DNA of 64,000 bases from Sulfitobacter sp. EhC04 (GCF_001650875.1 NZ_LXYI01000001.1:62001-126000), one strand, 5' to 3'; counted from the first letter of the stretch, positions 8,851 through 18,886 are shown. Numbers and translations: made by a program. The notes: a model not told the origin generated them from the sequence alone.

Positions 8851-9573
8851 TCAGACGAAGAATTGCGCACCGTTCGCAGAGATGGTGGAGCCGTTGATGA
8901 AACCCGCATCATCCGCGACCAGGAATTTGACGGCGCGGGCGATTTCTTCAGGCTCGCCCAGGCGTCCGGTGGGAATTTGCGCGATGATCGATTCGCGGAC
9001 CTTGTCAGGCACGGCCATCACCATATCCGTGCCGATATAGCCGGGGCAGATCGCATTCGCAGTGATGTTCGCCCGCGCACCTTCCTGCGCCAGCGATTTG
9101 ACGATGCCCAGGTCACCGGCTTTGGTCGCGGCGTAGTTCACCTGCGCAAACTGCCCCTTTTGTCCGTTGATCGAGGAAATCACCACGATGCGCCCGAACT
9201 TGCGTTCGCGCATGCCCGGCCAGATCGGGTGGATCGTGTTGAACACGCCGGTCAGGTTGGTGTCGATCACCTGATGCCATTGTTCCGGTGTCATCTTGTG
9301 AAAGGGGGCGTCACGGGTGATGCCCGCATTGGCGACGATCACTTCGACCGGTCCCAGATCCGATTCGACCTGTGCGATCCCGCTCTTGGAGGACTCGTAG
9401 TCGGCCACGTTCCACTTGTAGGTCTTGATCCCGGTTTCCTTGGTGAATTCGGCAGCGGCTTCATCATTTCCGGCATAGGTGGCGGCAACGGAATAGCCTG
9501 CATCCTTCAGTTCTTTCGAGATGGCGGCGCCGATCCCACGGCTTCCTCCGGTTACAAGTGCGACACGGGACAT
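8851..9573 (-). CDS. phbB: Acetoacetyl-CoA reductase (PHB synthesis)
   Basis: 240-residue short-chain dehydrogenase that reduces acetoacetyl-CoA to (R)-3-hydroxybutyryl-CoA with NADPH. Seen: cofactor loop TGGSRGIG, catalytic Ser in VISSINGQKGQF, and YAATK for the Tyr-Lys pair; the NYAATKAG and ICPGYIGTDM stretches are typical of PhaB. The start at 9573 (MSRVALVTGG) has GGAGG upstream; an earlier in-frame Met at 9672 is not supported. It lies downstream of phbA on the same strand; the two are separated by 367 bp and a terminator, so phbB probably has its own promoter. Confidence 0.95.
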   Translation of the reverse strand: MSRVALVTGGSRGIGAAISKELKDAGYSVAATYAGNDEAAAEFTKETGIKTYKWNVADYESSKSGIAQVESDLGPVEVIVANAGITRDAPFHKMTPEQWHQVIDTNLTGVFNTIHPIWPGMRERKFGRIVVISSINGQKGQFAQVNYAATKAGDLGIVKSLAQEGARANITANAICPGYIGTDMVMAVPDKVRESIIAQIPTGRLGEPEEIARAVKFLVADDAGFINGSTISANGAQFFV

Positions 9574-9940
9574 TCTGTTTCCTCCAGTAATGATATTTCG
9601 AAATGCATCTATCAGACGCAATTTTGTTACGTACAAGTCCGGTTTATGCGGCTTGTTCAGGGTTGGCAACACCGAAGCGGACTTGGCCGTTCAATTTGTC
9701 AACTCTACCATATGGCGAGAGAATTTCAGCCATCCAATTTCTCGGTATTTCAGATCCGGCACAGCTTTGCCGGGTCCGCAAGCTTGTGGTGCCTGCGGTC
9801 CATATCGCTTCAATTTTCCTGGTAAAAGTGGTCTGGGCCGCCACCCCGGCAGACCAATGTTCGAAACAGGGGGATGTGACGGGTGCGGGCATCTGCAAAA
9901 AGCGGCGCGGCCCCGTGAAAGGGCCGCACCAAAAGTCGAT
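9574..9940. other. Intergenic region between phbA and phbB
   Basis: 367 bp without a credible gene on either strand. It contains the phbA terminator at its right end, and by position must hold the phbB promoter on the minus strand. I could not pick out a convincing -35/-10 pair or a PhaR-type operator by eye. Confidence 0.6.
9896..9927 (-). terminator. Terminator of phbA
   Basis: On the minus strand, GCGGCCC (9927-9921) pairs with GGGCCGC (9913-9907) across a 7-base loop. After a few more G/C bases comes a T-run at 9901-9897. It lies 14 bp after the phbA stop. Confidence 0.7.
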
Positions 9941-11116
9941 TCAAGGGCGTTCGAGGCACATGGCAACGCCCATGCCGCCGCCGATGCACAGTGTCGCCAG
10001 GCCCTTTTTCGCGCCGCGGCGCTTCATCTCGAACAACAGGGTGTTCAGGATGCGCGCACCGGAGGCCCCGATGGGGTGGCCGATGGCAATGGCACCGCCG
10101 TTCACGTTCACGATGGCAGGGTCCCAGCCCATGTCCTTGTTCACCGCGCAGGCCTGAGCGGCAAAGGCTTCGTTGGCTTCGACCAGATCCAGGTCTTCGG
10201 CCTTCCAGCCCGCCTTTTCCAGCGCCTTGCGGCTTGCATAGATCGGACCGATGCCCATGATCGACGGATCAAGGCCCACAGTCGCGTAAGAGGCGATGCG
10301 CGCCAGCGGTTCGATGCCCCGCCTTTCCGCGTCGTCCGCGCTCATCAGCAGGGCACCTGCTGCACCGTCATTCAGACCGCTTGCGTTTGCGGCGGTTACG
10401 GAGCCGTCCTTGGTAAAGGCCGGGCGCAGTTTCTGCATGGCTTCCATAGTGGCACCGTGGCGGATGTATTCATCCTGATCCATGATTGTGTCGGCCTTCC
10501 GGCCCTTCAAGGTGAAGGCGACGATTTCGTCGGCAAACTTGCCGGCCTTCTGCGCGGCTTCGGCCTTGTTCTGGGAGGCGACGGCGAATTCGTCCTGCTG
10601 GTCCCGGCTGATCTGCCATTTCTCGGCGACGTTTTCGGCGGTCTGACCCATGTGGTAGCCGTTGAAGGCATCCCAAAGGCCATCGCGGATCATCGTGTCG
10701 ATGAATTGCAGATCGCCCATTTTCTGGCCCGCGCGCAGGTTTTGCGCATGGGGCGACATGGTCATGTTTTCCTGGCCACCGGTGGCCACAATGGTGGCAT
10801 CACCCAGCTGGATGTGCTGCGCGCCAAGCGCCACGGCCCGCAGGCCGGAGCCACAGACCTGGTTGATTGACCAAGCAGCGGCTTCCTTCGGCAGGCCCGC
10901 ATTGATATGGGCCTGACGGGCAGGGTTCTGGCCCTGTGCGGCAGTCAATACCTGGCCCAGGATGGTTTCGGACACATCGGCTGCATCCACGCCAGCGCGG
11001 GCAACGAGTTCGCGCAAGACGGCGGCACCCAGATCGTGGGCAGGGGTATTGGCGAAGGAGCCTCCAAAGCTGCCCACAGGGGTGCGCGCAGCGGATGCAA
11101 TGACGACGTTGGTCAT
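9941..11116 (-). CDS. phbA: Acetyl-CoA C-acetyltransferase (beta-ketothiolase)
   Basis: 391-residue thiolase that condenses two acetyl-CoA to acetoacetyl-CoA, the first step of polyhydroxybutyrate synthesis. Seen: acylated Cys in [10 protein letters not shown] near residue 88, the base His in [15 protein letters not shown] and the C-terminal Cys in [11 protein letters not shown]. The start at 11116 ([13 protein letters not shown]) matches family length; an in-frame Met at 11230 would add a non-homologous leader. No PHB synthase is in the window. Confidence 0.95.
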   Translation of the reverse strand: MTNVVIASAARTPVGSFGGSFANTPAHDLGAAVLRELVARAGVDAADVSETILGQVLTAAQGQNPARQAHINAGLPKEAAAWSINQVCGSGLRAVALGAQHIQLGDATIVATGGQENMTMSPHAQNLRAGQKMGDLQFIDTMIRDGLWDAFNGYHMGQTAENVAEKWQISRDQQDEFAVASQNKAEAAQKAGKFADEIVAFTLKGRKADTIMDQDEYIRHGATMEAMQKLRPAFTKDGSVTAANASGLNDGAAGALLMSADDAERRGIEPLARIASYATVGLDPSIMGIGPIYASRKALEKAGWKAEDLDLVEANEAFAAQACAVNKDMGWDPAIVNVNGGAIAIGHPIGASGARILNTLLFEMKRRGAKKGLATLCIGGGMGVAMCLERP

Positions 11117-11248
11117 GAGATAGCGTTCCTCTTCATGTTCGGCAGAAGAGTCTTGCCGCGGTGAAGGGGTGAATACCGCGACTCCTCTGCCCTCTGGGAT
11201 TGTCATATCCCAAGGACCGGGGCGCGGCAACTGAGTGACGCAGGCGGT

Positions 11249-12124
11249 TTACCGGGCCGCCGACCGCCGCGCAGGTGTCTGCCAGTCGGGCTGTGTGGTG
11301 GGCGCGCCGAAGAAATACCCCTGCAAACAATCCACGCCAAGTGCCGCGACGGTTGTAGCGTCCTGTTTGCTTTCTACATTCTCGGCGATGGTGAGCATGT
11401 CAAAATGCCGCGCGATTGAGATCAAGGCACCGGTCAGGGCACGGTTGTCTGCATCTTTCGCAATGCCGCGGATGAACTGGCCGTCGATCTTGATCACGTC
11501 AAAGAGGAAATCCTTGAAGTAGCGAATGGCGGTCTGGCCCGCGCCAAAGTCATCAAGGGCAAAGCAGATACCACGGGGTTGCAGTTCGTCCATCAAATCC
11601 ACGACCAGCTCCGGCACGGTCATGGCCGAGCTTTCGGTGATTTCCAGGATCAGCCGTTCGCCCAACGTCGGGTGGCGGTTGAGCGCGCGGTGCAGCAATT
11701 GGGTCCATCCCTTGTAGCCGATGGAGCGGGCGGACATGTTGATCGAGAGGCGCAGGCCAGGATGCCGTTGCAGGGCGGTCAGCCCCATCCGCAGGGCAAT
11801 GACGTCAATCTCGCGGCCCAGATCAGTATCTTCGATCACCGGCATGAATTCCCGCGCGGGGATCACGCGACCGGTTGCATCCAGAACCCGGATCAGCCCC
11901 TCGTAGAAGGCCACGGTGCCGGTCGCGCGCGCGGACACGACAGGCTGATAGGCCAACAGGGTTTCCTTGTGCGTTATGGCGTCACGCACCATGGCAAGCG
12001 TGTCGCGGTCGCGCGCGGCGACGGCATGGGTCAGCGGGCTGACGGCATGTGAGGGCACATCGGCCCATTTCTGTTTCTGTCTGGCGTTCACGGCATGTAC
12101 TTTCCCAGGGTGCTGCGCCACCAT
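11249..12124 (-). CDS. EAL-domain protein (cyclic-di-GMP phosphodiesterase)
   Basis: A stand-alone EAL domain of about 291 residues with a short N-terminal lead and no visible sensor or membrane segment. The signature is E-G-L instead of E-A-L (AFYEGLIR). Other metal and substrate positions look intact: N in SINMSARS, E in LEITES, DDFGAG, K and D in VIKIDGQF, E in AENVES, and Q in LQGYFFG, so hydrolysis of c-di-GMP is plausible. The start is uncertain: ATG 12124 is used, and a GTG about 11 codons further in has a somewhat better ribosome site. Divergent from tag. Confidence 0.85.
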   Translation of the reverse strand: MVAQHPGKVHAVNARQKQKWADVPSHAVSPLTHAVAARDRDTLAMVRDAITHKETLLAYQPVVSARATGTVAFYEGLIRVLDATGRVIPAREFMPVIEDTDLGREIDVIALRMGLTALQRHPGLRLSINMSARSIGYKGWTQLLHRALNRHPTLGERLILEITESSAMTVPELVVDLMDELQPRGICFALDDFGAGQTAIRYFKDFLFDVIKIDGQFIRGIAKDADNRALTGALISIARHFDMLTIAENVESKQDATTVAALGVDCLQGYFFGAPTTQPDWQTPARRSAAR

Positions 12125-12195
12125 GACGCCCAAAGTGATAACGGCGCTTTAAGGAACGAATTCGCTTCGAATTGTTCCTGCGCAAAGGAGGGACC

Positions 12196-12789
12196 ATGCA
12201 GCGCTGCGGATGGGCCGGGACCGACCCGGTATATATCGCCTATCACGACAGGGAATGGGGTGTGCCCGAATATGACAGCAGGGCATTGTGGGAAAAGCTG
12301 ATCCTGGATGGCTTTCAGGCCGGGCTGAGCTGGATCACCATCCTCAGGAAGCGGGACAATTTCCGCCGGGCTTTCGCGGGTTTCGATCCCAACCAGATTG
12401 CAACCTGGGGGGAGGCAGAGGTGGCCCGGCTGGTGAACGATGCGGGGATCATCCGGCACCGGGGCAAGATCGAGGCAGCGATTGCAAATGCCCGCGCCTG
12501 GCATGAGGTGGAGGCCCGCGAAGGCTTTGACGCCTTCATGTGGCGTTACGTAGATGGGGTGCCATTGCAAAACCGTTTTGCGACACAGGCCGAAGTGCCC
12601 CCGCAGACACCGCTTTCGCAGCAGGTTTCGAAGGACCTGAAGAAGGCGGGTTTCAAGTTCTGCGGACCCACCATCGTCTATGCCTGGATGGAGGCCTGCG
12701 GGTTGGTCAACGATCATATCGTAAGCTGTCACCGGCACGCGGATTGCGCGGAATTGGGGCATTTAGGAGCCTCTGGTGCCTCTGGTTGA
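12196..12789 (+). CDS. tag: DNA-3-methyladenine glycosylase I
   Basis: 197-residue base-excision repair enzyme that removes 3-methyladenine. Typical Tag segments: an N-terminal MQRCGWAG, YHDREWGVP, LILDGFQAGLSW, FKFCGPT and the C-terminal zinc ligands in VSCHRHADC. Start ATG 12196 has the ribosome site AAGGAGGG; an in-frame Met at 12172 lacks one. About 10 residues longer than the E. coli enzyme because of a Gly/Ser/Ala tail. Confidence 0.95.
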   Translation: MQRCGWAGTDPVYIAYHDREWGVPEYDSRALWEKLILDGFQAGLSWITILRKRDNFRRAFAGFDPNQIATWGEAEVARLVNDAGIIRHRGKIEAAIANARAWHEVEAREGFDAFMWRYVDGVPLQNRFATQAEVPPQTPLSQQVSKDLKKAGFKFCGPTIVYAWMEACGLVNDHIVSCHRHADCAELGHLGASGASG

Positions 12790-12854
12790 TACCGCTGGTT
12801 CAAACCGCAGTTGTGGCGGTTTGGGGCAGTCTGCCGAAATCGGGCATTCTTGCA

Positions 12855-12882
12855 TTGACTCCCCGTGGCACCCCCGTATAAG
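12855..12882 (+). promoter_or_regulatory. Sigma-70-type promoter of rpsD
   Basis: TTGACT (12855-12860), a 16-bp spacer, then TATAAG (12877-12882), a close match to the housekeeping consensus. It gives an rpsD leader of roughly 100 nt with GC-rich complementary stretches. Confidence 0.7.
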
Positions 12883-12991
12883 CGCGGCTTCATTGGTGTT
12901 GGTGGCCCCCGCAAGGGGATGCCTGTCGGGGTTTCGACCCAAAGGACAACGCCCTTTACCGCCCCACGGGGCCACATAAAGGAGAACAGCC

Positions 12992-13612
12992 GTGACAAAA
13001 CGCACCGCTGCCAAGCACAAGCTCGACCGCCGTATGGGCGAAAACATCTGGGGCCGTCCGAAATCCCCGGTGAACCGCCGCGAATATGGCCCCGGCCAGC
13101 ACGGCCAGCGCCGCAAGGGCAAACTGTCCGATTTCGGCATTCAGCTGCGCGCCAAGCAGAAGCTGAAAGGCTACTACGGCGACCTGACCGAAAAGCAATT
13201 CCGCCGCATTTATGGTGAAGCCGAGCGCGTCAAGGGCGACACCGGTGAAAACCTGATCGGCCTGCTGGAGCGTCGCCTGGACGCGGTTGTCTACCGCGCC
13301 AAGTTCGTCGCAACCGTTTTTGCCGCGCGCCAGTTCGTGAACCACGGCCATGTCCGTGTGAACGGCAAGAAAGTGAACATCCCCTCCTACCGCGTGAAAG
13401 AGGGTGACGTGGTCGAAGTGCGTGACCGTTCCAAGCAGATGGTTGCCCTTCTGGAAGCGACACAATTGGCCGAGCGTGACGTGCCCGATTACATCGAAGC
13501 CGATCACTCCAAGATGACAGCGACTTTCGTGCGCACACCGGGGCTGGGCGATGTGCCCTATCCGGTGATGATGGAACCGAACCTGGTTGTGGAATTCTAC
13601 GCGAAGAACTAA
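12992..13612 (+). CDS. rpsD: 30S ribosomal protein S4
   Basis: 206-residue 16S rRNA-binding assembly protein. The N-terminus ([20 protein letters not shown]) and the S4 RNA-binding domain ([31 protein letters not shown]) are clear. There are no cysteines near the N-terminus, so this is the zinc-free (C-minus) type. GTG start at 12992 with ribosome site AAAGGAG. It stands alone here, away from the alpha operon, as is common in alphaproteobacteria. Confidence 0.97.
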   Translation: MTKRTAAKHKLDRRMGENIWGRPKSPVNRREYGPGQHGQRRKGKLSDFGIQLRAKQKLKGYYGDLTEKQFRRIYGEAERVKGDTGENLIGLLERRLDAVVYRAKFVATVFAARQFVNHGHVRVNGKKVNIPSYRVKEGDVVEVRDRSKQMVALLEATQLAERDVPDYIEADHSKMTATFVRTPGLGDVPYPVMMEPNLVVEFYAKN

Positions 13613-13637
13613 GGTTTTTCGCCATCCTGTCTGGAAA

Positions 13638-13664
13638 GGCCGCACCGCAGGGTGCGGCCTTTTT
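13638..13664. terminator. Terminator of rpsD, shared with the opposing gene
   Basis: 9-bp stem (13638-13646 with 13651-13659), loop GCAG, then TTTTT. The stop codon of the convergent hypothetical gene starts at the end of the T-run. In the minus direction the stem is followed by TTTCC, so it probably works both ways. Confidence 0.9.
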
Positions 13665-13996
13665 CATTCGGGGTCGGGTGCGAGATACCTGCTGCCGCTG
13701 AAGAAGATGTTGTGCCGGCGCCTGATGCGCACGCCGCTGCGGTCAAGGCGATAGCCGCGGTCCTCCATGATCTGGCGCACCATATGGCCGATCATCTGCT
13801 TGATCTGATGATCCCTGACCTGGTTGCCGAAGGCTTGCACAAGTGCGGGGGAGAGCGGTTCGATGGCCGGACGGCCGAGATAGGTCGCCGTTTCCATGCG
13901 CAGGCGGTTTTCGGGCTGCCTGAGAAAATTCCAGAGCGCTGCACCGTTCTGCAGATGAAAGGCGCGCGCGAACTTGTCTGGTCTGTAGGTCAGCAT
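13664..13996 (-). CDS. Hypothetical protein, 110 residues
   Basis: No recognised family. Start ATG 13996 chosen because GGAGG lies 9-13 bp upstream; the frame is open further upstream. The protein is basic and polar with several Arg clusters (MIGHMVRQIMEDRGYRLDRSG, then VRIRRRHN) and a helix-rich middle; no membrane segment or signal peptide. It ends in the T-run of the rpsD terminator and is divergent from a thioesterase gene, with a 12-bp palindrome in the gap. Confidence 0.6.
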   Translation of the reverse strand: MLTYRPDKFARAFHLQNGAALWNFLRQPENRLRMETATYLGRPAIEPLSPALVQAFGNQVRDHQIKQMIGHMVRQIMEDRGYRLDRSGVRIRRRHNIFFSGSRYLAPDPE

Positions 13997-14027
13997 TCCC
14001 GGCCGCCTCCTCCGCCATTTGCAAAAA

Positions 14028-14039
14028 AAGACATGTCTT
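14028..14039. promoter_or_regulatory. 12-bp palindrome in a divergent promoter region
   Basis: AAGACATGTCTT is perfectly self-complementary and lies between the hypothetical gene (start 13996) and the thioesterase (start 14119), where both promoters must be. Could be an operator; no regulator is suggested by the sequence. Confidence 0.3.
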
Positions 14040-14118
14040 CTTTTGTATTTGGGAAATGTTTCTGGGAAAGCGGCCTTTGCCAGTGTACCAACAGCCCCCA
14101 ACGCAGGAGGAGACGCCC

Positions 14119-14550
14119 ATGGAAGTTCCGTTCAAGACCACCCGTATGCTGAATTTTGGCGATTGCGACATCTCTGGCACCGCCTATTTCCCGTCCTACC
14201 TGAACATTCTCAACGGTGTGAACGAGGAATTCTGGCTTCACCTCGGCTGGCCCTGGCACAAGATCATCTGGGAAGACCGCTGGGGCACGCCGACCGTGCA
14301 TCTGTCATCCGACTTTTCCAGTCCCTCCTTCTTTGGCGAAGAGCTTACCTTTGAAGTACATGTGAAAAAGGTCGGGCGGTCCTCGGTCACGCTGTACCAT
14401 GAAATCAGTTGCAAGGGTGAAAAACGCTGGTCCAGCACGCAGGTGCTCGCGGCCTCGGACCTCGACAAACATATCTCGATTCCATGGCCCGCCGATGTGA
14501 AAGCGGCCCTCGAAGCCTGCCTCGTCAGCGACGCCCCGTCTCAGGATTGA
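14119..14550 (+). CDS. 4-hydroxybenzoyl-CoA thioesterase-type hotdog protein
   Basis: 143 residues, one hotdog domain. The segment FGDCDISGTAYFPSYL matches the 4HBT active-site helix region (usually D-x-D-x-x-G-x-V), giving acyl-CoA thioester hydrolysis as the likely reaction; the substrate is unknown. Start ATG 14119 with the ribosome site GGAGGAG. It precedes the homospermidine synthase gene by 59 bp on the same strand. Confidence 0.8.
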   Translation: MEVPFKTTRMLNFGDCDISGTAYFPSYLNILNGVNEEFWLHLGWPWHKIIWEDRWGTPTVHLSSDFSSPSFFGEELTFEVHVKKVGRSSVTLYHEISCKGEKRWSSTQVLAASDLDKHISIPWPADVKAALEACLVSDAPSQD

Positions 14551-14609
14551 CCCTGCCGCTTGCCTCATGCATCAGCGGGGGCAATCCGTGACAAAGTGAG
14601 GTACGCCGC

Positions 14610-16028
14610 ATGACCGCATATCCAACCTATGGCCGCATTGACGGCCCGATCGTGATCATTGGCTTCGGCTCCATCGGGCGAGGCACATTGCCCCTGATCG
14701 AACGTCATTTCGACTATGACGCGGATCAGCTTGTGGTGATCGAACCCGACGCCGGCGTGCATACCTTTCTGAGCCAGCGCAAGATCCGCCATATCGCGGA
14801 AAAAGTCACGCGCGACAATTATCGCGAGCTGCTGGGGGGGCTCTTCAAGGACGGGAAGGGGTTCTGTGTGAACCTCAGTGTGGACACCTCCAGCCTTGAT
14901 ATCATGAAGCTGTGCCGTTCCCTTGGCGTGCTTTACATCGACACGGTGGTAGAGCCCTGGGAGGGGTTCTACTTTGAGACCCAGAACAACGCGGAACGCA
15001 CCAACTATGCCCTGCGCCAAAAGGTGCGGGACGAGGCGGCGGCCAATCCCGGAGGGACAACGGCGGTGTCCTGTTGCGGGGCCAACCCCGGCATGGTCAG
15101 CTGGTTTGTCAAAGAGGCGTTGCTGACACTGGCGCAGGACACGGGCAGGCAGGTGACCACCCCCGAAACCCGCGAAGGCTGGGCCAGGTTGATGCAGTCG
15201 CTGGGCGTCAAGGGCGTGCATATCGCAGAACGCGACACCCAGGCCCGCCGCATCCCCCGCCCCCGTGGCACCTTCGTCAACACCTGGTCGGTGGAGGGTT
15301 TCATCTCCGAAGGGTTCCAACCCGCTGAACTGGGCTGGGGCACCCACGAGACCTGGATGCCGGAGAACGCCCACAGCTATGAGACCGGTTGCCAGTCGGC
15401 AATCTGGTTCGAGCGTCCGGGTGCCATCACCCGTGTTCACACCTGGTGCCCCACGCCCGGTCCGCAGTTCGGCTTTCTGGTGACCCATAACGAAGCGGTG
15501 TCGATCTCGGATTATTACACCGTCGGCGATGCAGCGGCCCCCGACTACCGTCCGACCTGTCATTATGCCTATCACCCTTCCGACGATGCGGTGCTGTCCC
15601 TGCACGAGATGTTCGGCTCCGGCGTGACGCAGACGAAACACCATATCATGGAGCCCGACGAGATTTCCGAAGGCATCGACGAGCTTGGCGTGCTGCTCTA
15701 CGGCCATGAAAAGAACGCACTCTGGTATGGCTCCCGCCTGAGCAATGCAGAGGCGGTGGAACTGGCCCCTTACCAGAACGCCACCGGCCTTCAGGTGACC
15801 TCTGCCGTGCTTGCGGGGATGGTCTGGGCGCTGGAGAACCCAACCGCCGGGATCGTCGAAACCGACGAGATGGACCATGCCCGCTGTCTTGAGGTTCAAC
15901 GGCCCTACCTCGGCCCGGTAGAGGCGCATTATACCGACTGGACGCCGCTGCAGAACCGCTGGGAATTGTTCCCCGAGGACATCGACGAAACCGATCCCTG
16001 GCTTTTCCGCAACGTGCTGGCCAGTTGA
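14610..16028 (+). CDS. hss: Homospermidine synthase
   Basis: 472-residue NAD-dependent enzyme that makes sym-homospermidine from putrescine, a main polyamine of many alphaproteobacteria. Rossmann loop IIGFGSIGRG near residue 15, plus family stretches CCGANPGMVSWFV, GTFVNTWSVEGF and HHIMEPDEI. Length is typical. Start ATG 14610 with GAGG 9-12 bp upstream. The next gene, hisC, starts 65 bp downstream. Confidence 0.93.
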   Translation: MTAYPTYGRIDGPIVIIGFGSIGRGTLPLIERHFDYDADQLVVIEPDAGVHTFLSQRKIRHIAEKVTRDNYRELLGGLFKDGKGFCVNLSVDTSSLDIMKLCRSLGVLYIDTVVEPWEGFYFETQNNAERTNYALRQKVRDEAAANPGGTTAVSCCGANPGMVSWFVKEALLTLAQDTGRQVTTPETREGWARLMQSLGVKGVHIAERDTQARRIPRPRGTFVNTWSVEGFISEGFQPAELGWGTHETWMPENAHSYETGCQSAIWFERPGAITRVHTWCPTPGPQFGFLVTHNEAVSISDYYTVGDAAAPDYRPTCHYAYHPSDDAVLSLHEMFGSGVTQTKHHIMEPDEISEGIDELGVLLYGHEKNALWYGSRLSNAEAVELAPYQNATGLQVTSAVLAGMVWALENPTAGIVETDEMDHARCLEVQRPYLGPVEAHYTDWTPLQNRWELFPEDIDETDPWLFRNVLAS

Positions 16029-16093
16029 CGAAACCGGTGGTGCCGCCCTGCACGGGCCGCTAGAAGGTGGGCCATCACCATGGAGTGCGCCGC

Positions 16094-17185
16094 ATGACAC
16101 AGATAACGCCGCAGCCCGGCATCATGGACATCAAGCTCTACCAGGGCGGGGCCAGCCATGTGGCGGGCGTCCAGAACGTGGTCAAGCTCAGCTCGAACGA
16201 AAACCCCCTGGGGCCGTCCGAGGCCGCGATGGAAGCCTTCCGCCGCGCGGCCTTCAGTCTGCATCGTTATCCGTCGACGGACCACGCAGGTCTACGTCAG
16301 GCCATCGCAGAAGTGCTGAAGCTCGAAGCCGACAACATCATCTGCGGGGCCGGCTCGGACGAGATCATCGCATTCCTCTGCCAGGCCTATGCCGGGCCGG
16401 GGCGCGAGGTGATCCACACCGAACACGGGTTTGGCATGTACAAGATCAACGCGCTGGCGGCGGGTGCCACCCCGGTCGAGGTGAAAGAGCGTGAGCGGGT
16501 CACGGATGTGGACAACATCCTGGCCGCTTGCGGGCCCAAGACCGCGTTGGTCTTTATCGCGAACCCCAACAACCCGACCGGCACCATGATTGCGCCCGGC
16601 GAAGTCGCGCGTCTGGCCGATGCCCTGCCACCGCAGGCGCTGCTGGTGCTTGACGGGGCCTACGCGGAATATGTCGATGGCTATGACGGCGGCGCGGCGT
16701 TGGTTGAAGCACGCGAAAACGTCATCATGACGCGCACGTTTTCCAAGATTTACGGATTGGGCGGGCTGCGCGTCGGCTGGGGCTATGGCCCGCGCCACGT
16801 CATTGACGTGCTCAACCGCATCCGGGGGCCGTTCAACCTGTCTCAGGCCGCGCTGACAGCGGCGGAGGCGGCGATCCGCGATGTGGCTTACGTAGATCAC
16901 TGCCGGGCCGAGAACGCCCGCATGCGGACCTGGATGGCCGATGCGCTGGCCGAAATCGGCGTGCCGTCCGACGTGTCGCTGACCAATTTCGTACTGGCCC
17001 GTTTCGCCGACCCCGAGGAGGCCGCGGCCTGCAACGCGCATCTGACATCGCAGGGCCTGCTGGTGCGGCCTTCGGCCAGCTACAACCTGCCCAATTGCCT
17101 GCGGATCTCGGTGGGCGACGAACCCTCGTGCCGTCGTGTCGTACATGCGGTCCGTCAGTTCAAGAACGGTGAGGCGGATGACTGA
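16094..17185 (+). CDS. hisC: Histidinol-phosphate / aromatic aminotransferase
   Basis: 363-residue fold-type I PLP aminotransferase. Seen: the [10 protein letters not shown] substrate loop, NPNNPTGT, the D/Y pair in LDGAYAEY and the PLP lysine in [17 protein letters not shown]. HisC acts in histidine synthesis, but the 8-bp overlap with tyrA points to, or adds, a role in tyrosine/phenylalanine transamination. Start ATG 16094 ([10 protein letters not shown]); an in-frame Met at 16067 is not supported. Confidence 0.9.
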   Translation: MTQITPQPGIMDIKLYQGGASHVAGVQNVVKLSSNENPLGPSEAAMEAFRRAAFSLHRYPSTDHAGLRQAIAEVLKLEADNIICGAGSDEIIAFLCQAYAGPGREVIHTEHGFGMYKINALAAGATPVEVKERERVTDVDNILAACGPKTALVFIANPNNPTGTMIAPGEVARLADALPPQALLVLDGAYAEYVDGYDGGAALVEARENVIMTRTFSKIYGLGGLRVGWGYGPRHVIDVLNRIRGPFNLSQAALTAAEAAIRDVAYVDHCRAENARMRTWMADALAEIGVPSDVSLTNFVLARFADPEEAAACNAHLTSQGLLVRPSASYNLPNCLRISVGDEPSCRRVVHAVRQFKNGEADD

Positions 17186-18098
17186 AGTCTATGACCGCGT
17201 CGCGCTGATTGGCCTCGGCCTGATTGCTTCCTCGATGGCATGGGCGATCAAACGCGGCGGATTGGCACGCGAGGTCACTGGCTATGCCCGATCCCCCGAA
17301 ACCCGCAACACCGCGCGGGAGATCGGTCTTTGTGACCGGATCTGCGACACTGTGCTTGAGGCTGTCGAGGGGGCGGATCTGGTTGTGCTCTGCGTGCCTG
17401 TTGGCGTGATGGGCGAACTGGCCGCGGAAATCGCACCGGTGCTGAAACCGGGGGCCACCGTCACCGATGTGGGGTCGGTCAAGGCAGATGTGATCGCCCA
17501 GGTCGGACCGCATATCCCGAAAGGGGTGCATTTCGTCCCCGGACACCCGCTGGCCGGGACCGAACACTCCGGCCCGCGCTCCGGCTTTGCCGAGCTTTTC
17601 GAAAACCGCTGGTGCCTGCTGGTCCCGCCGGAGGGCACGGACCCCGCTGCCATCGCGAAACTGCGGCTGTTCTGGGAAGGCCTTGGTGCCAATGTCGATG
17701 AAATGGACGCCGAACATCATGATCTTGTGTTGGCGGTGACCAGCCATGCCCCGCACCTGATCGCCTATACGATGGTGGGGGTCGCCGACGACCTGCGCCG
17801 GGTGACTGACAGTGAAGTCATCAAGTATTCCGCCGGCGGTTTCCGCGACTTCACCCGCATTGCCGCCTCTGATCCGACCATGTGGCGCGACGTTTTCCTG
17901 TCGAACAAGGATGCGACGCTGGAGATCCTTGGCCGCTTCACCGAAGAGTTGTTTGCCCTGCAAAGGGCGATCCGGCAGGGTGACGGGGCGCATCTGCACG
18001 ATTATTTCACCCGGACCCGCGCGATCCGAAAAGGGATCATCGAGGCGGGTCAGGATACGGATGCACCGGATTTCGGCCGGGGAGGTGGCAAGAAATGA
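17178..18098 (+). CDS. tyrA: Prephenate/arogenate dehydrogenase
   Basis: 306-residue enzyme of tyrosine synthesis (cyclohexadienyl dehydrogenase). NAD(P)-binding loop GLGLIASS near residue 13, and family signatures [20 protein letters not shown] and [17 protein letters not shown]. It overlaps the end of hisC by 8 bp and the start of the extensin-like gene by 4 bp, so the three are translationally coupled. Whether it prefers prephenate or arogenate is not visible. Confidence 0.93.
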   Translation: MTEVYDRVALIGLGLIASSMAWAIKRGGLAREVTGYARSPETRNTAREIGLCDRICDTVLEAVEGADLVVLCVPVGVMGELAAEIAPVLKPGATVTDVGSVKADVIAQVGPHIPKGVHFVPGHPLAGTEHSGPRSGFAELFENRWCLLVPPEGTDPAAIAKLRLFWEGLGANVDEMDAEHHDLVLAVTSHAPHLIAYTMVGVADDLRRVTDSEVIKYSAGGFRDFTRIAASDPTMWRDVFLSNKDATLEILGRFTEELFALQRAIRQGDGAHLHDYFTRTRAIRKGIIEAGQDTDAPDFGRGGGKK

Positions 18099-18886
18099 AG
18101 GTGGTGGGGGCGACATGTGTTGTGCTGGTTCTGGCCACGCTGGCCCATGCCAACGGCCCGAACACCTCGCTGCGCCCGATCCCGCGAGAAGGTAACGCGC
18201 CGGTCCAGACGGTGCCCTCTGCCCCGCTTGGTCAGCCTGACGATATGCGCATGGCACAAGAAGCACAGCCCGAAAGGAAGGGCCTTTTCAAGTCCCTGCG
18301 CCCCCTGTTCCGATCCCGCACGGTGGAAAAGACCGCCCGCACGCAGCGTGAGATGCTGAAGAAAGGCGCGGTCTGCGGTGATCTCGCGATTCAGGGCGAA
18401 GCCCTGGGCCGGGTCAAGGGCAAGCTGAGTGGCTGCGGCGTGGACAATGCGGTGAAGGTGCGGTCGGTTTCAGGGGTAAAGCTCAGCACCGGCGCGGTGA
18501 TGGATTGCACCACGGCCAATGCGCTGAAAGCCTGGATGGAACGTGCGGCCAAACCGGCTCTTTCAAGATCGGGCGGCGGTCTGAAAAGTGTCAGGGTGGC
18601 TGCGCATTACGCCTGCCGGTCGCGCAACAACCAGAAGGGCGCAAAGATATCCGAACACGGCAAGGGCCGGGCCATCGACATTTCCGGGTTCGTTCTGAAC
18701 AACGGCACCGAGGTCAGCGTCTTGCAGGGGTGGAACGCGCGCATCTATTCCAGGCCTCTGCGCCAGATGCACAAGGCCGCCTGCGGACCGTTTGGCACGG
18801 TGCTTGGCCCCAATGCCAATCGGTTCCACCGCGACCATTTTCATTTTGACACGGCCCGTTATCGTTCGGGCAGCTATTGCCGCTGA
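18095..18886 (+). CDS. Extensin-like C-terminal domain protein (exported, M15-like site)
   Basis: 263 residues. An N-terminal signal-like stretch ([18 protein letters not shown]) is followed by a linker and the extensin-like C domain. In bacteria this domain carries a peptidase M15/VanY-like zinc site; here SEHGKGRAIDISG and HRDHFHFD supply His, Asp and His, and conserved cysteines (CGDLAI, CGVDNA, CTTANA, ACRS, CGPFG, SYC) probably form disulfides. A cell-wall role is likely but unproven. Coupled to tyrA (4-bp overlap) although unrelated to aromatic synthesis. Its 3' end overlaps the convergent DUF2125 gene by 13 bp. Confidence 0.85.
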   Translation: MKVVGATCVVLVLATLAHANGPNTSLRPIPREGNAPVQTVPSAPLGQPDDMRMAQEAQPERKGLFKSLRPLFRSRTVEKTARTQREMLKKGAVCGDLAIQGEALGRVKGKLSGCGVDNAVKVRSVSGVKLSTGAVMDCTTANALKAWMERAAKPALSRSGGGLKSVRVAAHYACRSRNNQKGAKISEHGKGRAIDISGFVLNNGTEVSVLQGWNARIYSRPLRQMHKAACGPFGTVLGPNANRFHRDHFHFDTARYRSGSYCR

